This document shows positions 42,407-51,428 of a DNA stretch of 64,000 nucleotides, piece by piece (position 1 is the first letter of the stretch; every line of letters begins with the position of its first letter). This DNA is from Bradyrhizobium sp. KBS0727. Lineage in GTDB: Bacteria; Pseudomonadota; Alphaproteobacteria; Rhizobiales; Xanthobacteraceae. The DNA lies in contig NZ_CP042176.1 of assembly GCF_005937885.2 (NCBI RefSeq), positions 6,381,501 to 6,445,500 on the forward strand, written 5' to 3'. The position numbers were made by a program, and so were the translations under genes. The notes beneath the pieces are model-generated. The model had not been told where the DNA came from, searched no databases, and was given only the letters and a program-made list of their open reading frames with translations.

Positions 42407-42437
42407 AAAACGCCCCGGTTTTCCGGGGCGTTTTTTG
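42407..42437. terminator. Rho-independent bidirectional terminator
   Basis: Stem ACGCCCCGG-TTTT-CCGGGGCGT followed by T6 on the plus strand, with AAAA before it that reads as T4 on the minus strand. It ends rpmE and probably the convergent DUF1465 gene. Confidence 0.9.
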
Positions 42438-42452
42438 TTGGCTTTCACTGCT

Positions 42453-42493
42453 GTCATTCCGGGATGGTGCGTTAGCACCAGACCCGGAATGAC
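42453..42493. repeat. Short palindromic repeat (GTCATTCCGGG type)
   Basis: Arms GTCATTCCGGG and CCCGGAATGAC separated by 19 bases that include a GGTGC-GTTA-GCACC hairpin. The arms match the outer arms of the larger elements at 55058 and 60007. Confidence 0.7.
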
Positions 42494-42501
42494 AATTCCG
42501 A

Positions 42502-43014
42502 TTACTGCTCGAACGCGGCCTTGAGCCGGTTGAGCTGCGGCACCAGCGGATTGCCGATCGGGGCGCGCTCGGCGGGAGCTGCATGGATGCTGATATCGAG
42601 CCGGCGCACCCGCGACTGCAGGTTCACCGAGCGCGTGATCAAATCCTGCAATTGCTGCGGCAGTTTCCCGATCATGTCTTCTGGGCCGGGATCGGCCGCC
42701 GTGAGCTTGACCTTGGTCTTTTCGCGGTTGGCCTGGGACAGCGTCATCTCGCCCTCCTTGACCGCGCGATGCAGCAGCAGCCATGACGCCAGCTGCATCA
42801 GGCGGGTGGTGAGCCGCATGCTTTCGGTTGCGTAAGTAAGGCTGACGGAACGTTCGAGCGCCTTGGCCTCGGTGCGACCGTCACCGTCGAGATAGGCGGC
42901 GGTCTCCTCGACCAGGTCCATGCCTTCCCGGAACAAGGTGCCGAACGCCGCGGAATTGGTCAGTCGCTCGCTGAACTGAACGAGCGCGGATTCGCTATGC
43001 GAACGGTCCGCCAT
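42502..43014 (-). CDS. DUF1465 family protein (RcdA-like)
   Basis: 170 residues from ATG 43014 (MADRSHSESALVQFSERLTNS). It belongs to DUF1465, the family of Caulobacter RcdA, an adaptor for ClpXP-dependent degradation of CtrA in the cell cycle. Landmarks are FREGMDLVEETAAYLDGDGR, ATESMRLTTRLMQLASWLLLHRAVKEGEM and LPQQLQDLITRSVNLQSRVRRLD. The protein is mostly helical. It ends close to the shared terminator with rpmE. The cell-cycle role is known for the Caulobacter member and inferred here. Confidence 0.85.
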   Translation of the reverse strand: MADRSHSESALVQFSERLTNSAAFGTLFREGMDLVEETAAYLDGDGRTEAKALERSVSLTYATESMRLTTRLMQLASWLLLHRAVKEGEMTLSQANREKTKVKLTAADPGPEDMIGKLPQQLQDLITRSVNLQSRVRRLDISIHAAPAERAPIGNPLVPQLNRLKAAFEQ

Positions 43015-43149
43015 GGTTAACGCCCTCACGCCACTGATACGCTGCCGGCTTTAAAGGCGCCGGCTTATGATGAACAAATCATTGCGCTTGTGCGGTCGGG
43101 AGTCCAGCGGCAACCGGATTTATGGTTTCCAGCTCATGCGGCGGACAAA

Positions 43150-43178
43150 AAAGAGCCGCCGTTTCCGGCGGCTTTTGA
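43150..43178 (-). terminator. Hairpin terminator on the minus strand
   Basis: AGCCGCCG-TTTC-CGGCGGCT stem (43154-43173) read on the minus strand, followed by CTTTTTT. It probably ends the transcript of the DUF1192 gene, 250 bases upstream on that strand. The remaining interval 43015-43421 has no supported gene. Confidence 0.7.
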
Positions 43179-43421
43179 AGTTGATAACAGGGAGGCGTCA
43201 AACAGAGTGGACAGGAGCCACTCGGTGTCCAAACGAGGACGCTCACAGTCATAAACGAGAAAGCTTAATTGATCGTAAATGATGGAATTTCTTCAGGCTT
43301 CGTTTGCCATGTCGGCCATTGGCCGAGTTTCGCGGTTGACTCGTCCGACCCCGTCGTCCCCGCCGAGCGCGCAATGGCGCACCAGGCGAGAACGACATGG
43401 CGGGACAGCGCGTTCTGAAAA

Positions 43422-43613
43422 TTACGACTTGAAAAAACTGTTCGCGGCGTCCTTGGACGCGCGCTTCTTGGCGGAGGCCTGTTGCAGCCGCTCGATTTCC
43501 GCATTCATCAGCGCGATGCGCTCGGTCAACTCCTCGACCGACAGCAGCGACAGGTCCTGGCCGATCTCGTGGGTGATTTTCTTTCGCGGCTTGTCGTCAT
43601 CCTCGCTCGCCAT
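43422..43613 (-). CDS. DUF1192 family protein
   Basis: 63 residues (MASEDDDKPRKKITHEIGQDLSLLSVEELTERI), followed by an amphipathic helix and a Lys-rich tail (SAKKRASKDAANSFFKS). It matches DUF1192, a short Rhizobiales family with the motif GxDLSxLSVxELxxRI. The function is unknown. The ATG is at 43613. It is divergent from the quinone oxidoreductase gene starting at 43717. Confidence 0.85.
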   Translation of the reverse strand: MASEDDDKPRKKITHEIGQDLSLLSVEELTERIALMNAEIERLQQASAKKRASKDAANSFFKS

Positions 43614-43716
43614 GCGTTTCCTCCGTTCGGCAACCGGGCGGTCGGCGGTTGCCAGCCAGAGCCTGGCTGGCTAATCAGGGGCCGCCTCTAATTCCCGCAT
43701 TTCGCAAGGACAAATC

Positions 43717-44715
43717 ATGGAAAAGCTGCCCGCGCAAATGACCGTTGTCGGCATCAGCAAGCCCGGCGGCCCGGAAGTGCTGCTACCGGAAACCCGCAGC
43801 GTTCCCGTGCCCGGTCCGGGCGAAATCCTGGTCAAGGTGATGTCCGCCGGCGTCAACCGCCCCGACGTCGCGCAGCGCTCCGGCGCCTACCCGCCGCCGC
43901 CCGGCGCCAGCGACCTGCCCGGCCTTGAAATCGCCGGCGAAGTGGTCGCGCTCGGCGCTGATACCAGCAAGCACAAGCTCGGCGACAAGGTGATGTCGCT
44001 GGTCGCCGGCGGCGGTTACGCCCAATATTGCATCGCGCAAGACGCGCAGGCCATGACGGTGCCACCACAGCTGTCGATCCAGGAAGCCGGCGCAATCCCG
44101 GAAACCCTGATGACGGTCTGGCACAATGTGTTCGAGCGCGGCGGGCTGAAGCCCGGCGAAACCCTGCTGATCCATGGCGGCTCTTCCGGCATTGGCACCA
44201 TGGCGATCCAGCTGGCCAAGGCGTTCGGCTCGAAGGTGATCGTGACCGTCGGATCGCAGCAAAAGGCCGACGCCTGCCTGAAGCTCGGCGCCGACCGCGC
44301 CATCAACTACAAGACCGAAGACTTCGTCGCCGCGGTCAAGGCGGAAACCAACAATGCGGGCGCCAACCTCATTCTCGATATGGTCGCCGGCGACTATGTC
44401 GACCGCAACTATGATGCCGCCGCGGTCGACGGCCGCATCGTGCAGATCGCGACCCTCAACGGCCCCAAGGTCACGGTCAACATCGCCAAGGTGATGGTGA
44501 AACGGCTGACCCATACCGGTTCCACGCTGCGTCCCCGTACTAATGCGGATAAGGCGGCGATGGTCGCCGCGATCGAGGCCAAGGTGATGCCGCTGCTGCG
44601 CGAGGGCCGCGTAAAACCGCTGATCGACAGCACATTTCCGCTGGAAAAGGCCGCCGACGCGCACCGGCGGATGGAGACCTCCGAACATATTGGCAAAATT
44701 GTGTTGTCGGTTTAA
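43717..44715 (+). CDS. NAD(P)H-quinone oxidoreductase (zinc-independent MDR, PIG3 type)
   Basis: 332 residues. This is a medium-chain dehydrogenase fold: N-terminal GroES-like region (VKVMSAGVNRPDVAQRSGAYPPPPGASDLPGLEIAGEVVALG), then the nucleotide-binding GGSSGIGTMAIQLAKAFGSKVIVT and the TIGR02824-type C-terminus. There are no catalytic zinc ligands. Such enzymes reduce quinones with NADPH. The start ATG 43717 follows AAGGAC. It is divergent from DUF1192, and the c-di-GMP gene follows 77 bases downstream. Confidence 0.9.
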   Translation: MEKLPAQMTVVGISKPGGPEVLLPETRSVPVPGPGEILVKVMSAGVNRPDVAQRSGAYPPPPGASDLPGLEIAGEVVALGADTSKHKLGDKVMSLVAGGGYAQYCIAQDAQAMTVPPQLSIQEAGAIPETLMTVWHNVFERGGLKPGETLLIHGGSSGIGTMAIQLAKAFGSKVIVTVGSQQKADACLKLGADRAINYKTEDFVAAVKAETNNAGANLILDMVAGDYVDRNYDAAAVDGRIVQIATLNGPKVTVNIAKVMVKRLTHTGSTLRPRTNADKAAMVAAIEAKVMPLLREGRVKPLIDSTFPLEKAADAHRRMETSEHIGKIVLSV

Positions 44716-44792
44716 CGATGAGGCGCGAAGCCCGGGCGGAAACCCTTTGATTTGCTTCGCTTTCATGTCATTTATCGCGGCAACACGGGGCG

Positions 44793-47711
44793 ATGCGCTG
44801 GCCCCGGAAATTCGTTGACCGCGGAGTACTGACATTGCGTCTGATCAGGCGCCTTGCGCTGGTTGCGCTGGGCTTCATGATTGTTGCGGCCGCGACCCCG
44901 GCGCGCGCCATCGACGCGGTCAGCGTCCGCAGTGACGCGCCTGCGATCGACCTCACCGCGGTGCTCGATCATCAGCGCAGCGACACCGACCGCATCCAGG
45001 TTTCCACCGCGCCCGGAACCGACGGCATCGTCCGCCGCATCGAGGTCCGCGCCCGCGAAGGCGGCCAGAACTGGGTGGTGTTCGCGCTGGCCAACAACAC
45101 CGACGACCAGCTCGACCGCCTGATCGTCGCCCCCCATTATCGCATCGTGTCGTCGGGCCTGCTGTGGCCCGATCTCGGACTGTCGCGCATTGCAACGATC
45201 ACGCCGTCGACCGGCGACCGGCCCGAGCGCCAGGAAAGTGCGACCGCCGACATCTTCCGCATCACGCTCGACCCCGGCGCCGTCGTCACCTACGTCGCGG
45301 AGCTGCGCACCGACAAGCTGCCGCAGCTCTATCTGTGGGAACCCGACGCCTACAAGGACAAGGTCAACTCGTTCACGCTCTACCAGGGCATCGTGATCGG
45401 CATTTCCGGACTCCTGGCGCTCGTGCTCACCATTCTGTTCGTGGTCAAGGGCAGCATCATGTTCCCGGCCGCCGCCGCGCTGGCATGGGCGGTGCTGGTC
45501 TATATCGGCGTCGATTTCGGCTTCTGGGGCAAGGTGCTCGACATGTCGAACAACGCCGAGCGCGTCTGGCGCGCGGCGGGCGAGGCGATCCTCGCCGCGA
45601 CGCTGTTGGTGTTTCTGTTCGCCTATCTCAATCTCAGCCGCTGGCATGTGCGCTATTCCCACATCACGGTCGGCTGGCTGGCCTTCCTCGGCTCGCTGGT
45701 GGCATTGGCGCTGTTCGATCCGGCCGTGGCCTCCGGCATCGCGCGGATGTCGCTGGTCTTGATCGCCTTCGCCGGATTCGCGCTGATCGTCTATCTCTCG
45801 ACCCATGGTTTCGACCGCGCCGTGCTGTTGATCCCGACTTGGTTCCTGCTGGTGATCTGGGTGGTTGCCGCCGGCATGACGGTGGCGGGCTCTGTCACCA
45901 ACGACATCGTCGGCCCCGCATTGCTCGGCGGACTGGTGCTGATCGTGATGCTGATCGGGTTTACGGTGATGCAGCACGCGTTTGCCGGCGGCGGCGCCAC
46001 CACCGGCGTCGTCTCCGACGTCGAGCGCCGCGCGCTGGCGCTGACCGGTTCGGGCGACCTGATCTGGGACTGGGACGTTTCCGCCGACAAGGTGTTCACC
46101 AGCCCCGAGACCGAGAGCCTGCTCGGCCTGAAACGCGGCACGCTGGAAGGCCCTGCCGCCAAGTGGCTCGAAGTGCTGCATCCGCTCGACCAGGATCGGT
46201 TCAGGGCCGCCCTCGACTCTGTGCTCGACCAGCGCCGCGGCCGGCTGGTGCAGGATTTCCGACTGCGCACGCCGGACGGTCACTTCATGTGGTTCGCGCT
46301 GAAGGCGCGCCCGGTGGTCGGCTCCGACGGCGAGGTCTCGCGCGTGGTCGGCACGCTGACCGACGTCACCGACGCCAAGAACGCCGAAGAGCGGATGTTG
46401 CACGACAGCGTGCATGACAATCTCACCGGCCTGCCGAACCGCAAGCTGTTCATGGACCGCTTGGGCGCCGTCGCCAATTTCGCCAAGTCGATGCCGAACC
46501 TGCGGCCGACGCTGATGGTGATCGACCTCGATCGCTTCAAACAGGTCAATGATTCCGTCGGCATCGCGGTCGGCGATTCGATCCTGCTGACGCTGGCGCG
46601 GCGGCTGACCCGGATTCTCAAGCCGCAGGACACGCTGGCTCGTCTCGCCGGCGACCAGTTCGGCCTGATCCTGATGTCGGAGCAGGACCCGGCGCGGATC
46701 ACCGCCTTTGCCGAGACCATCCGCAAGACCATCCGCGCGCCGATCGCCTTCAACGACCGTGAGATATTCCTGACCGCTTCGATCGGCCTCGCGCTGAGCG
46801 ATCCGCAGACGCAGTTGTCCGACGAGATCATCAAGGATGCCGAGTTGGCGATGTACCATTCCAAGCGCATCGGCGGCGACCGCATCGACGTCTACAAGCC
46901 AGCGATGCGCGCCCGCAAGACCGACCGGCTGACGCTGGAAAGCGAATTGCGCCGCGCCATCGAGCGGCAGGAAATCACCATTCTGTACCAGCCGATCGTG
47001 CGGCTGGAAGATCGCTCGATCGCCGGCTTCGAGGCGTTGGCGCGCTGGGATCATCCCAAGCTCGGCCGGATGTCGCCGTCGGAATTCATTTCGATTGCGG
47101 AGGAGATCGGCCTGATCGTCGACCTCGGCATGTTCGTGATGGACCAGACCGCGCGCCAGCTCGCGATCTGGCAGCGCGCGATGCGTTCGCGCGAGCCGAT
47201 CTTTGCCTCCGTCAACGTCTCCTCGCGGCAGTTGCTGCGCCACGACCTGATCCACGACATCCGCACCGTGCTGTCGCGCTCCTCGGTGGCGCGCGGCACG
47301 CTGAAACTTGAACTGACGGAATCGCTGGTCATGGAGAACCCGGAGCACGCGGCGCAGATGCTGACGCGCATCCGCGAACTCGGCACCGGCCTGTCGCTGG
47401 ATGATTTCGGCACCGGCCATTCCTCGCTGGCCTACCTGCAGCGCTTCCCGTTCGACACCATCAAGATCGACCAGTCGTTCGTGCGCACCACCAGCCGCGG
47501 CACCCGCCCGGTGATCCTCAAATCGATCATCGCGCTCGCTCATGACCTCGGCATGGACGTGGTGGCCGAGGGCGCCGAGACCGATTCGGACGCGGTCGAG
47601 CTCTATCAGCTCGGCTGCGAATACGCGCAAGGCTTTGCCTTCGGCGAGCCGATGGACGCCGACGCGGCGATGCGGCTGCTGACGGAAGAGCGGCTGGAAG
47701 CGGCGAGCTGA
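44793..47711 (+). CDS. Membrane-bound EAL phosphodiesterase with degenerate GGDEF domain
   Basis: 972 residues. A signal/TM segment (about 17-35) leads to an extracytoplasmic region like 7TMR-DISMED2. Seven membrane helices (about 190-405) follow, then a PAS domain (about 415-525), GGDEF (about 545-700) and EAL (about 715-965). The GGDEF signature is AGDQF (619-623), so cyclase activity is probably lost, though DRFKQVNDSVG is retained. The EAL motif at 747-749 and QPIVRLEDRSIAGFEALARW, DDFGTGHSS and the C-terminal VVAEGAET are intact. It most likely degrades c-di-GMP, with the GGDEF domain as a GTP sensor. The start ATG is at 44793. Confidence 0.88.
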   Translation: MRWPRKFVDRGVLTLRLIRRLALVALGFMIVAAATPARAIDAVSVRSDAPAIDLTAVLDHQRSDTDRIQVSTAPGTDGIVRRIEVRAREGGQNWVVFALANNTDDQLDRLIVAPHYRIVSSGLLWPDLGLSRIATITPSTGDRPERQESATADIFRITLDPGAVVTYVAELRTDKLPQLYLWEPDAYKDKVNSFTLYQGIVIGISGLLALVLTILFVVKGSIMFPAAAALAWAVLVYIGVDFGFWGKVLDMSNNAERVWRAAGEAILAATLLVFLFAYLNLSRWHVRYSHITVGWLAFLGSLVALALFDPAVASGIARMSLVLIAFAGFALIVYLSTHGFDRAVLLIPTWFLLVIWVVAAGMTVAGSVTNDIVGPALLGGLVLIVMLIGFTVMQHAFAGGGATTGVVSDVERRALALTGSGDLIWDWDVSADKVFTSPETESLLGLKRGTLEGPAAKWLEVLHPLDQDRFRAALDSVLDQRRGRLVQDFRLRTPDGHFMWFALKARPVVGSDGEVSRVVGTLTDVTDAKNAEERMLHDSVHDNLTGLPNRKLFMDRLGAVANFAKSMPNLRPTLMVIDLDRFKQVNDSVGIAVGDSILLTLARRLTRILKPQDTLARLAGDQFGLILMSEQDPARITAFAETIRKTIRAPIAFNDREIFLTASIGLALSDPQTQLSDEIIKDAELAMYHSKRIGGDRIDVYKPAMRARKTDRLTLESELRRAIERQEITILYQPIVRLEDRSIAGFEALARWDHPKLGRMSPSEFISIAEEIGLIVDLGMFVMDQTARQLAIWQRAMRSREPIFASVNVSSRQLLRHDLIHDIRTVLSRSSVARGTLKLELTESLVMENPEHAAQMLTRIRELGTGLSLDDFGTGHSSLAYLQRFPFDTIKIDQSFVRTTSRGTRPVILKSIIALAHDLGMDVVAEGAETDSDAVELYQLGCEYAQGFAFGEPMDADAAMRLLTEERLEAAS

Positions 47712-47748
47712 GTCGTTCCGAAGCGGGCGAGTGAAGCTCCACACTCCC

Positions 47749-47849
47749 GTCATCACCCGCGAAGGCGGGGGATCCAGTACGCCGCGGCCTGTCGGTTCAA
47801 TCATCAGCTTCTCTGGGATACTGGATCGTCCGCCTTCGCGGACGATGAC
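47749..47849. repeat. Palindromic intergenic repeat, family E copy 1
   Basis: GTCATCACCCGCGAAGGCGGG...ATCCAGTA and TACTGGATCGTCCGCCTTCGCGGACGATGAC form two REP-like hairpins facing each other. Related copies are at 50423-50520 and 62769-62887. Confidence 0.75.
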
Positions 47850-47854
47850 AGCAA

Positions 47855-48400
47855 CAATTATTCTCGCGGCATGACCTGCCCGGAGTTTTGCTGGAAACCT
47901 TGCCCTCGAAATACAGAGGGCGCAGGGAAGACCGGGTGCGCGCTGCACCCGCGGTCTCATGTGCGATGTGCATAAAGATATGCTGCACATGAGCATACAG
48001 GTTCAGCGGAGAGCATCCGGCCTTCCCTGCGCAATGGCTTTACGGCTTATACGATTTCGTCCTGGTGACCGGCTTTCTTGCCACCATCATCGACGTCAGC
48101 TTTCGCTTCCGCCGACTTGACGCCAGCACCGGGGCGTCGGACCCAAACGATTTCGCCGTACGCTTTTGCCACGCTCGTCAGTCGCAGCCTTCGCGTCCAT
48201 CGCATCCCACCGCACGGTCGTGACGATCGCGATCGCCCCTCTTGTCGCGGTAGACGGGCGGAGTTGAACTCCTGATTTGCCCGACGGGGCAACGGGAATA
48301 TTTTTTCGCGAGGGACTGGACAGGTTTTTGCGTGACCGCCCTGATTTGCCCGTCGGGTTGATTTGTCGCAGGCATTTGTCGTTGCGGGCGCAGGCGAAAC
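47855..48400. repeat. Strongly structured intergenic element, possibly multicopy
   Basis: The core 47920-48032 has 16-base inverted arms with one mismatch (47920-47935 / 48017-48032). They enclose a GGTGC-GCGCT-GCACC hairpin and a CTCATGTGC...GCACATGAG stem with a nested GCAT-AAAGAT-ATGC loop. To the right lies a tract with two CTGATTTGCCCG units (about 48271 and 48341). From memory, closely similar sequence recurs in Bradyrhizobium intergenic DNA. The minus-strand frames within it have no known family. It could be a non-autonomous mobile element or a structured RNA. Confidence 0.55.
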
Positions 48401-48432
48401 AGTGCATGGCGCGGCAGGCAAGAGGGCGGTAC

Positions 48433-48480
48433 GACGCGTTTTCTCTACGCGAACCGACATCCGCTTCGCTCGAAAACGCT
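48433..48480. repeat. Intergenic repeat, family A copy 2
   Basis: GACGCGTTTTCTCTACGCGA...TCGCTCGAAAACGCT, the same imperfect palindrome as at 19012. It ends exactly at the stop codon of the following minus-strand gene. Confidence 0.7.
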
Positions 48481-48762
48481 CTAAAACTCCCCGCCGTCGC
48501 GGGGACGGCGCGGCGGCGGTATCTTCCTGAACTTCACGCTCTTGCCATCCGACTGCCGGGTCGCGATGTAGCCGCCGTCGAGGCAGGCTTCGCGCTGTGG
48601 CATCTTCTCCTGCGGGCTGCGCTCGGTCTCCCACCACGAGGCGCGATGGGCCGCGCGCGGCAGCGCCGCATCGATGATCTCCTCGATCTGCTCGAAGGTC
48701 AGCACGAATTCGGGAAGCTTCTGCTTCTTCAGGTAGTCCCGCAGCAGGTCGTAATCGTTCAC
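48481..48762 (-). CDS. Small DUF7662-like protein
   Basis: 93 residues from GTG 48762 (VNDYDLLRDYLKKQKLPEFVLTFEQIEEIID), with GGGGATTTT upstream. It matches the common small family with the pattern YDxLxxYLxxQ, LTFxxIExIIxxxLPxxA, then xxWWxN and a C-terminal GYxxxxxDxxxxxVxFRK: here LPRAAHRASWWETERSP, GGYIATRQSDGKSVKFRKI. The role is unknown; a DNA-binding function has been suggested for relatives. A longer TTG start at 48789 is less likely. Confidence 0.65.
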   Translation of the reverse strand: MNDYDLLRDYLKKQKLPEFVLTFEQIEEIIDAALPRAAHRASWWETERSPQEKMPQREACLDGGYIATRQSDGKSVKFRKIPPPRRPRDGGEF

Positions 48763-48894
48763 CAAAATCCCCGATGGTGGTTGGCGCAAAACGGCTCATT
48801 TCCTCAACCAAGCGTTAACTCATTATTCTATCGCTGTCGCCGCTTAAGGCAGCAACAACGTATCCGATGCATACAGACGGGCTGGGAGCGGACG

Positions 48895-50421
48895 ATGCTA
48901 TTCGGACGGCGAAAAGGCGTGGCCGGCAGAGGGCCGTTCAGGAAGGATCCGGCGAGGCGGCCCTGGCGGCTGTCGGCCAAGCTATTGATCGCGTCCTCGG
49001 TCCTGACCGTCATCGGCTTTTCCGCGATCTGCGCCAGTGTCATGCTCGACATGCGCCGCGGCGAGGAGCAGCTGGCACGCCAGACGCTCGAGAACCTCGC
49101 CTCGGGCATCGACGCCGACATCAACCGCAATATCGAGCTGTACGACCTGTCGCTGCGCGCCGTCGCCAGCAATATCGTGATGCCGGAGACCAAGAACGTC
49201 AGCAAGGAGATCCGGCATCTGATCCTGTTCGATCATGCCGCCACCGCCAAGCATTTCGGCGCCATCCAGGTGTTCGACGCACAGGGCAAGCTGGTCGTCG
49301 ATGCGGCGAGCCTCGACCCGGTGCCCGAAAATCGCAGCGACGAGGAATATTTCAGGGCGCATCTCGACAGCCCGGACACCGGCCTGTTCGTCAGCCGCCC
49401 GATGCTGCATCGCGGCGCCTATTCCATCGTGCTGAGCCGGCGTATTACCGGCAATGACGGCAGCTTTCAGGGCGTGGTCGCGGGCTCGATCCGCTTCAGC
49501 TATTTCCACGATCTGTTCGGCCGATTGCAGCTCGGCTCGAACGACATCATTACTGTTTTTCGCCGCGATGGCACCGTCATCATGCGAACACCGTTCGATC
49601 TCGACGTCATCGGCCACAATATGAGCCAGGTACCCGGTATGCACCAGGTGCTGACCCAACCGAGCGGATCATATTCGAGGCCAAGCGTGGTCGATGGCCT
49701 GAGCCGCCTGTTCGTATGGCGCGACAGCGGCTTCTCTCTTATTGTTCAAGTCGGAAAGCCCTGGGAGAACATCCTTAACCTGTGGCGCACCGAAGCGACG
49801 CGGATCGGCGCGATCATGACGGCGCTGGTTCTGGTCGTGCTCGGCACCACGCTGTTCCTGGCCCGCGAGATCGGCCGCCGCGCCGAGGCCGAGGAAAGAC
49901 TGGAAGAACTCGCAACCACCGACGCGCTCACCGGGTTACGGAATCGCCGCAAGTTCGATGCCGATATCGACCTCGAATGGCGGCGCGCAGCACGCAGCGG
50001 AACGCCGGTCGCCTTGCTGATGCTCGATGCCGATCATTTCAAATCCTACAACGACACCTGGGGCCATCAGGCCGGCGACCAGGTGCTGGTCGGCATTGCA
50101 ATCTGTATTTCGGACGCGGTGCGGCGGGCCGGCGATTGCCCGGCGCGTTTCGGCGGCGAGGAATTCGCGGTGCTGTTGCCCGGCCTGTCGAGCATAGAGG
50201 CCTTCAAGGTGGCCGAAACCATCCGCCTGAAGGTCGAACACTGGTCGGAAGATCCCAGCGTCACCACCGTCAGCATCGGCGTCGCCAGCATGATTCCGGT
50301 CGCGTCGCTGGACTGGTCCGACCTGATCGAAGCCGCCGACAAGGCGCTCTACGCCGCCAAGGCCAACGGCCGCAACCAGTCCGTCCTCGCCAGCCTGCCG
50401 CAGTTGGCGCTGGTGGCGTGA
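48895..50421 (+). CDS. Diguanylate cyclase with periplasmic CACHE sensor
   Basis: 508 residues. Membrane helix about 28-50, a double-CACHE-type periplasmic sensor (about 55-310), a second helix (about 312-332, ALVLVVLGTTLFLA), then GGDEF (about 345-505). The active-site motif is GGEEF at 420-424, and the product-inhibition I-site RAGD lies five residues before it, so the protein looks like a functional, feedback-controlled c-di-GMP synthase. The ATG at 48895 has GGGAGCGG upstream; the frame extends far upstream through the repeat without homology. Paired in this region with the EAL protein at 44793. Confidence 0.9.
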   Translation: MLFGRRKGVAGRGPFRKDPARRPWRLSAKLLIASSVLTVIGFSAICASVMLDMRRGEEQLARQTLENLASGIDADINRNIELYDLSLRAVASNIVMPETKNVSKEIRHLILFDHAATAKHFGAIQVFDAQGKLVVDAASLDPVPENRSDEEYFRAHLDSPDTGLFVSRPMLHRGAYSIVLSRRITGNDGSFQGVVAGSIRFSYFHDLFGRLQLGSNDIITVFRRDGTVIMRTPFDLDVIGHNMSQVPGMHQVLTQPSGSYSRPSVVDGLSRLFVWRDSGFSLIVQVGKPWENILNLWRTEATRIGAIMTALVLVVLGTTLFLAREIGRRAEAEERLEELATTDALTGLRNRRKFDADIDLEWRRAARSGTPVALLMLDADHFKSYNDTWGHQAGDQVLVGIAICISDAVRRAGDCPARFGGEEFAVLLPGLSSIEAFKVAETIRLKVEHWSEDPSVTTVSIGVASMIPVASLDWSDLIEAADKALYAAKANGRNQSVLASLPQLALVA

Positions 50422-50422
50422 T

Positions 50423-50520
50423 GTCATGCCCGCGAAGGCGGGCATCCAGTACGCCGCGCTGTTTCGGGTTGAACACTACCGCCGCGGAGTACTGGATCAT
50501 CCGCTTTCGCGGATGATGAC
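50423..50520. repeat. Palindromic intergenic repeat, family E copy 2
   Basis: GTCATGCCCGCGAAGGCGGGCATCCAGTACGCCGCG (landmark ends only) and TACTGGATCATCCGCTTTCGCGGATGATGAC; two hairpins facing each other between the cyclase and galU genes. Confidence 0.75.
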
Positions 50521-50546
50521 AGCGGAGTGTGAGCGCTAGGTCTCAT

Positions 50547-51428
50547 TCACTTCTCCAGATACTTCTTCATCTCCGCGCGCAGGCCGTCGCGCAGATCGGG
50601 GCGCGCCATGCCGTAGGCGATGTTGGCGCGCAGGAAGCCTGGCTTGGAGCCGCAATCGTGCCGCTCGCCCTCGAATTCGACACCGTAGAATTTCTGCGTT
50701 TTTGCGAGGCCGATCATCGCGTCGGTGAGCTGGATCTCACCGCCGGCACCGCGCTCCTGGGTTTCGAGAATCTTGAAGATCTCCGGCTGCAGGATATAGC
50801 GCCCGGTGATCGAAAGGTTCGATGGCGCGGTGCCCTTCGGCGGCTTCTCCACCATGCCGTCGACTTCGAACATGTTGGAGGCTGTGCGCTTGCCGACGCC
50901 GCAGATGCCGTATTGATGGGTGAGATGGTCGGGCACGCCCTCGACCGCGAGCAGGTTGGATTTCTCGCCGAGCTTGCTCGCGGCATCGATCATCTGCTTG
51001 AGACAGCCCGGCGTGTTGAGCACCAGTTCGTCCGGCAGCACGACGGCAAAGGGTTCATCGCCGATGATGTCGCGTGCGCACCACACCGCATGGCCGAGAC
51101 CGAGCGGCGCCTGCTGGCGGGTGAAGCTGGTGGCGCCGGCCGCAGGCTGGTCGCGGGCCAGGATGTCCTGCTCGGCCTTCTTGTTGCCGCGCGCGGCCAG
51201 CGTGGTGTCGAGCTCGAACATGAAGTCGAAGTGATCCTCGATCACGCCCTTGTTGCGCCCGGTGACGAAGACGAAATGCTCGATGCCGGCTTCCCTGGCT
51301 TCGTCGTAGACATACTGGATCAGCGGCTTGTCGACGATGGTCAGCATTTCCTTCGGCATCGCCTTGGTGGCGGGCAGGACGCGGGTGCCGAGACCGGCAA
51401 CCGGGAAAACGGCTTTTCGGATTTTCAT
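50547..51428 (-). CDS. galU: UTP-glucose-1-phosphate uridylyltransferase
   Basis: 293 residues. KIRKAVFPVAGLGTRVLPATKAMPKEML is the nucleotide-binding signature; VVLPDELVLNTPGCLKQMI and the EKPPKGTAPSNLSITGRYIL segment with the active-site Lys are intact. It makes UDP-glucose for exopolysaccharide, trehalose or lipopolysaccharide. The ATG at 51428 is chosen by the conserved N-terminus (MKIRKAVFP); the frame upstream to 51479 has no homology. Confidence 0.95.
   Translation of the reverse strand: MKIRKAVFPVAGLGTRVLPATKAMPKEMLTIVDKPLIQYVYDEAREAGIEHFVFVTGRNKGVIEDHFDFMFELDTTLAARGNKKAEQDILARDQPAAGATSFTRQQAPLGLGHAVWCARDIIGDEPFAVVLPDELVLNTPGCLKQMIDAASKLGEKSNLLAVEGVPDHLTHQYGICGVGKRTASNMFEVDGMVEKPPKGTAPSNLSITGRYILQPEIFKILETQERGAGGEIQLTDAMIGLAKTQKFYGVEFEGERHDCGSKPGFLRANIAYGMARPDLRDGLRAEMKKYLEK

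Noticed and set aside
43067..43282. Plus-strand 71-codon frame across the hairpin at 43154
   Set aside because: It reads through a terminator hairpin and lacks homology; the hairpin is better explained as the DUF1192 terminator.
44772..47996. 1074-codon minus-strand open frame opposite the EAL gene
   Set aside because: An antisense shadow caused by high GC; the plus strand has complete PAS, GGDEF and EAL motifs.
48047..48811. 254-codon minus-strand frame across the structured element
   Set aside because: It runs through palindromic repeats and the small DUF7662-like gene in another frame; protein character is absent.
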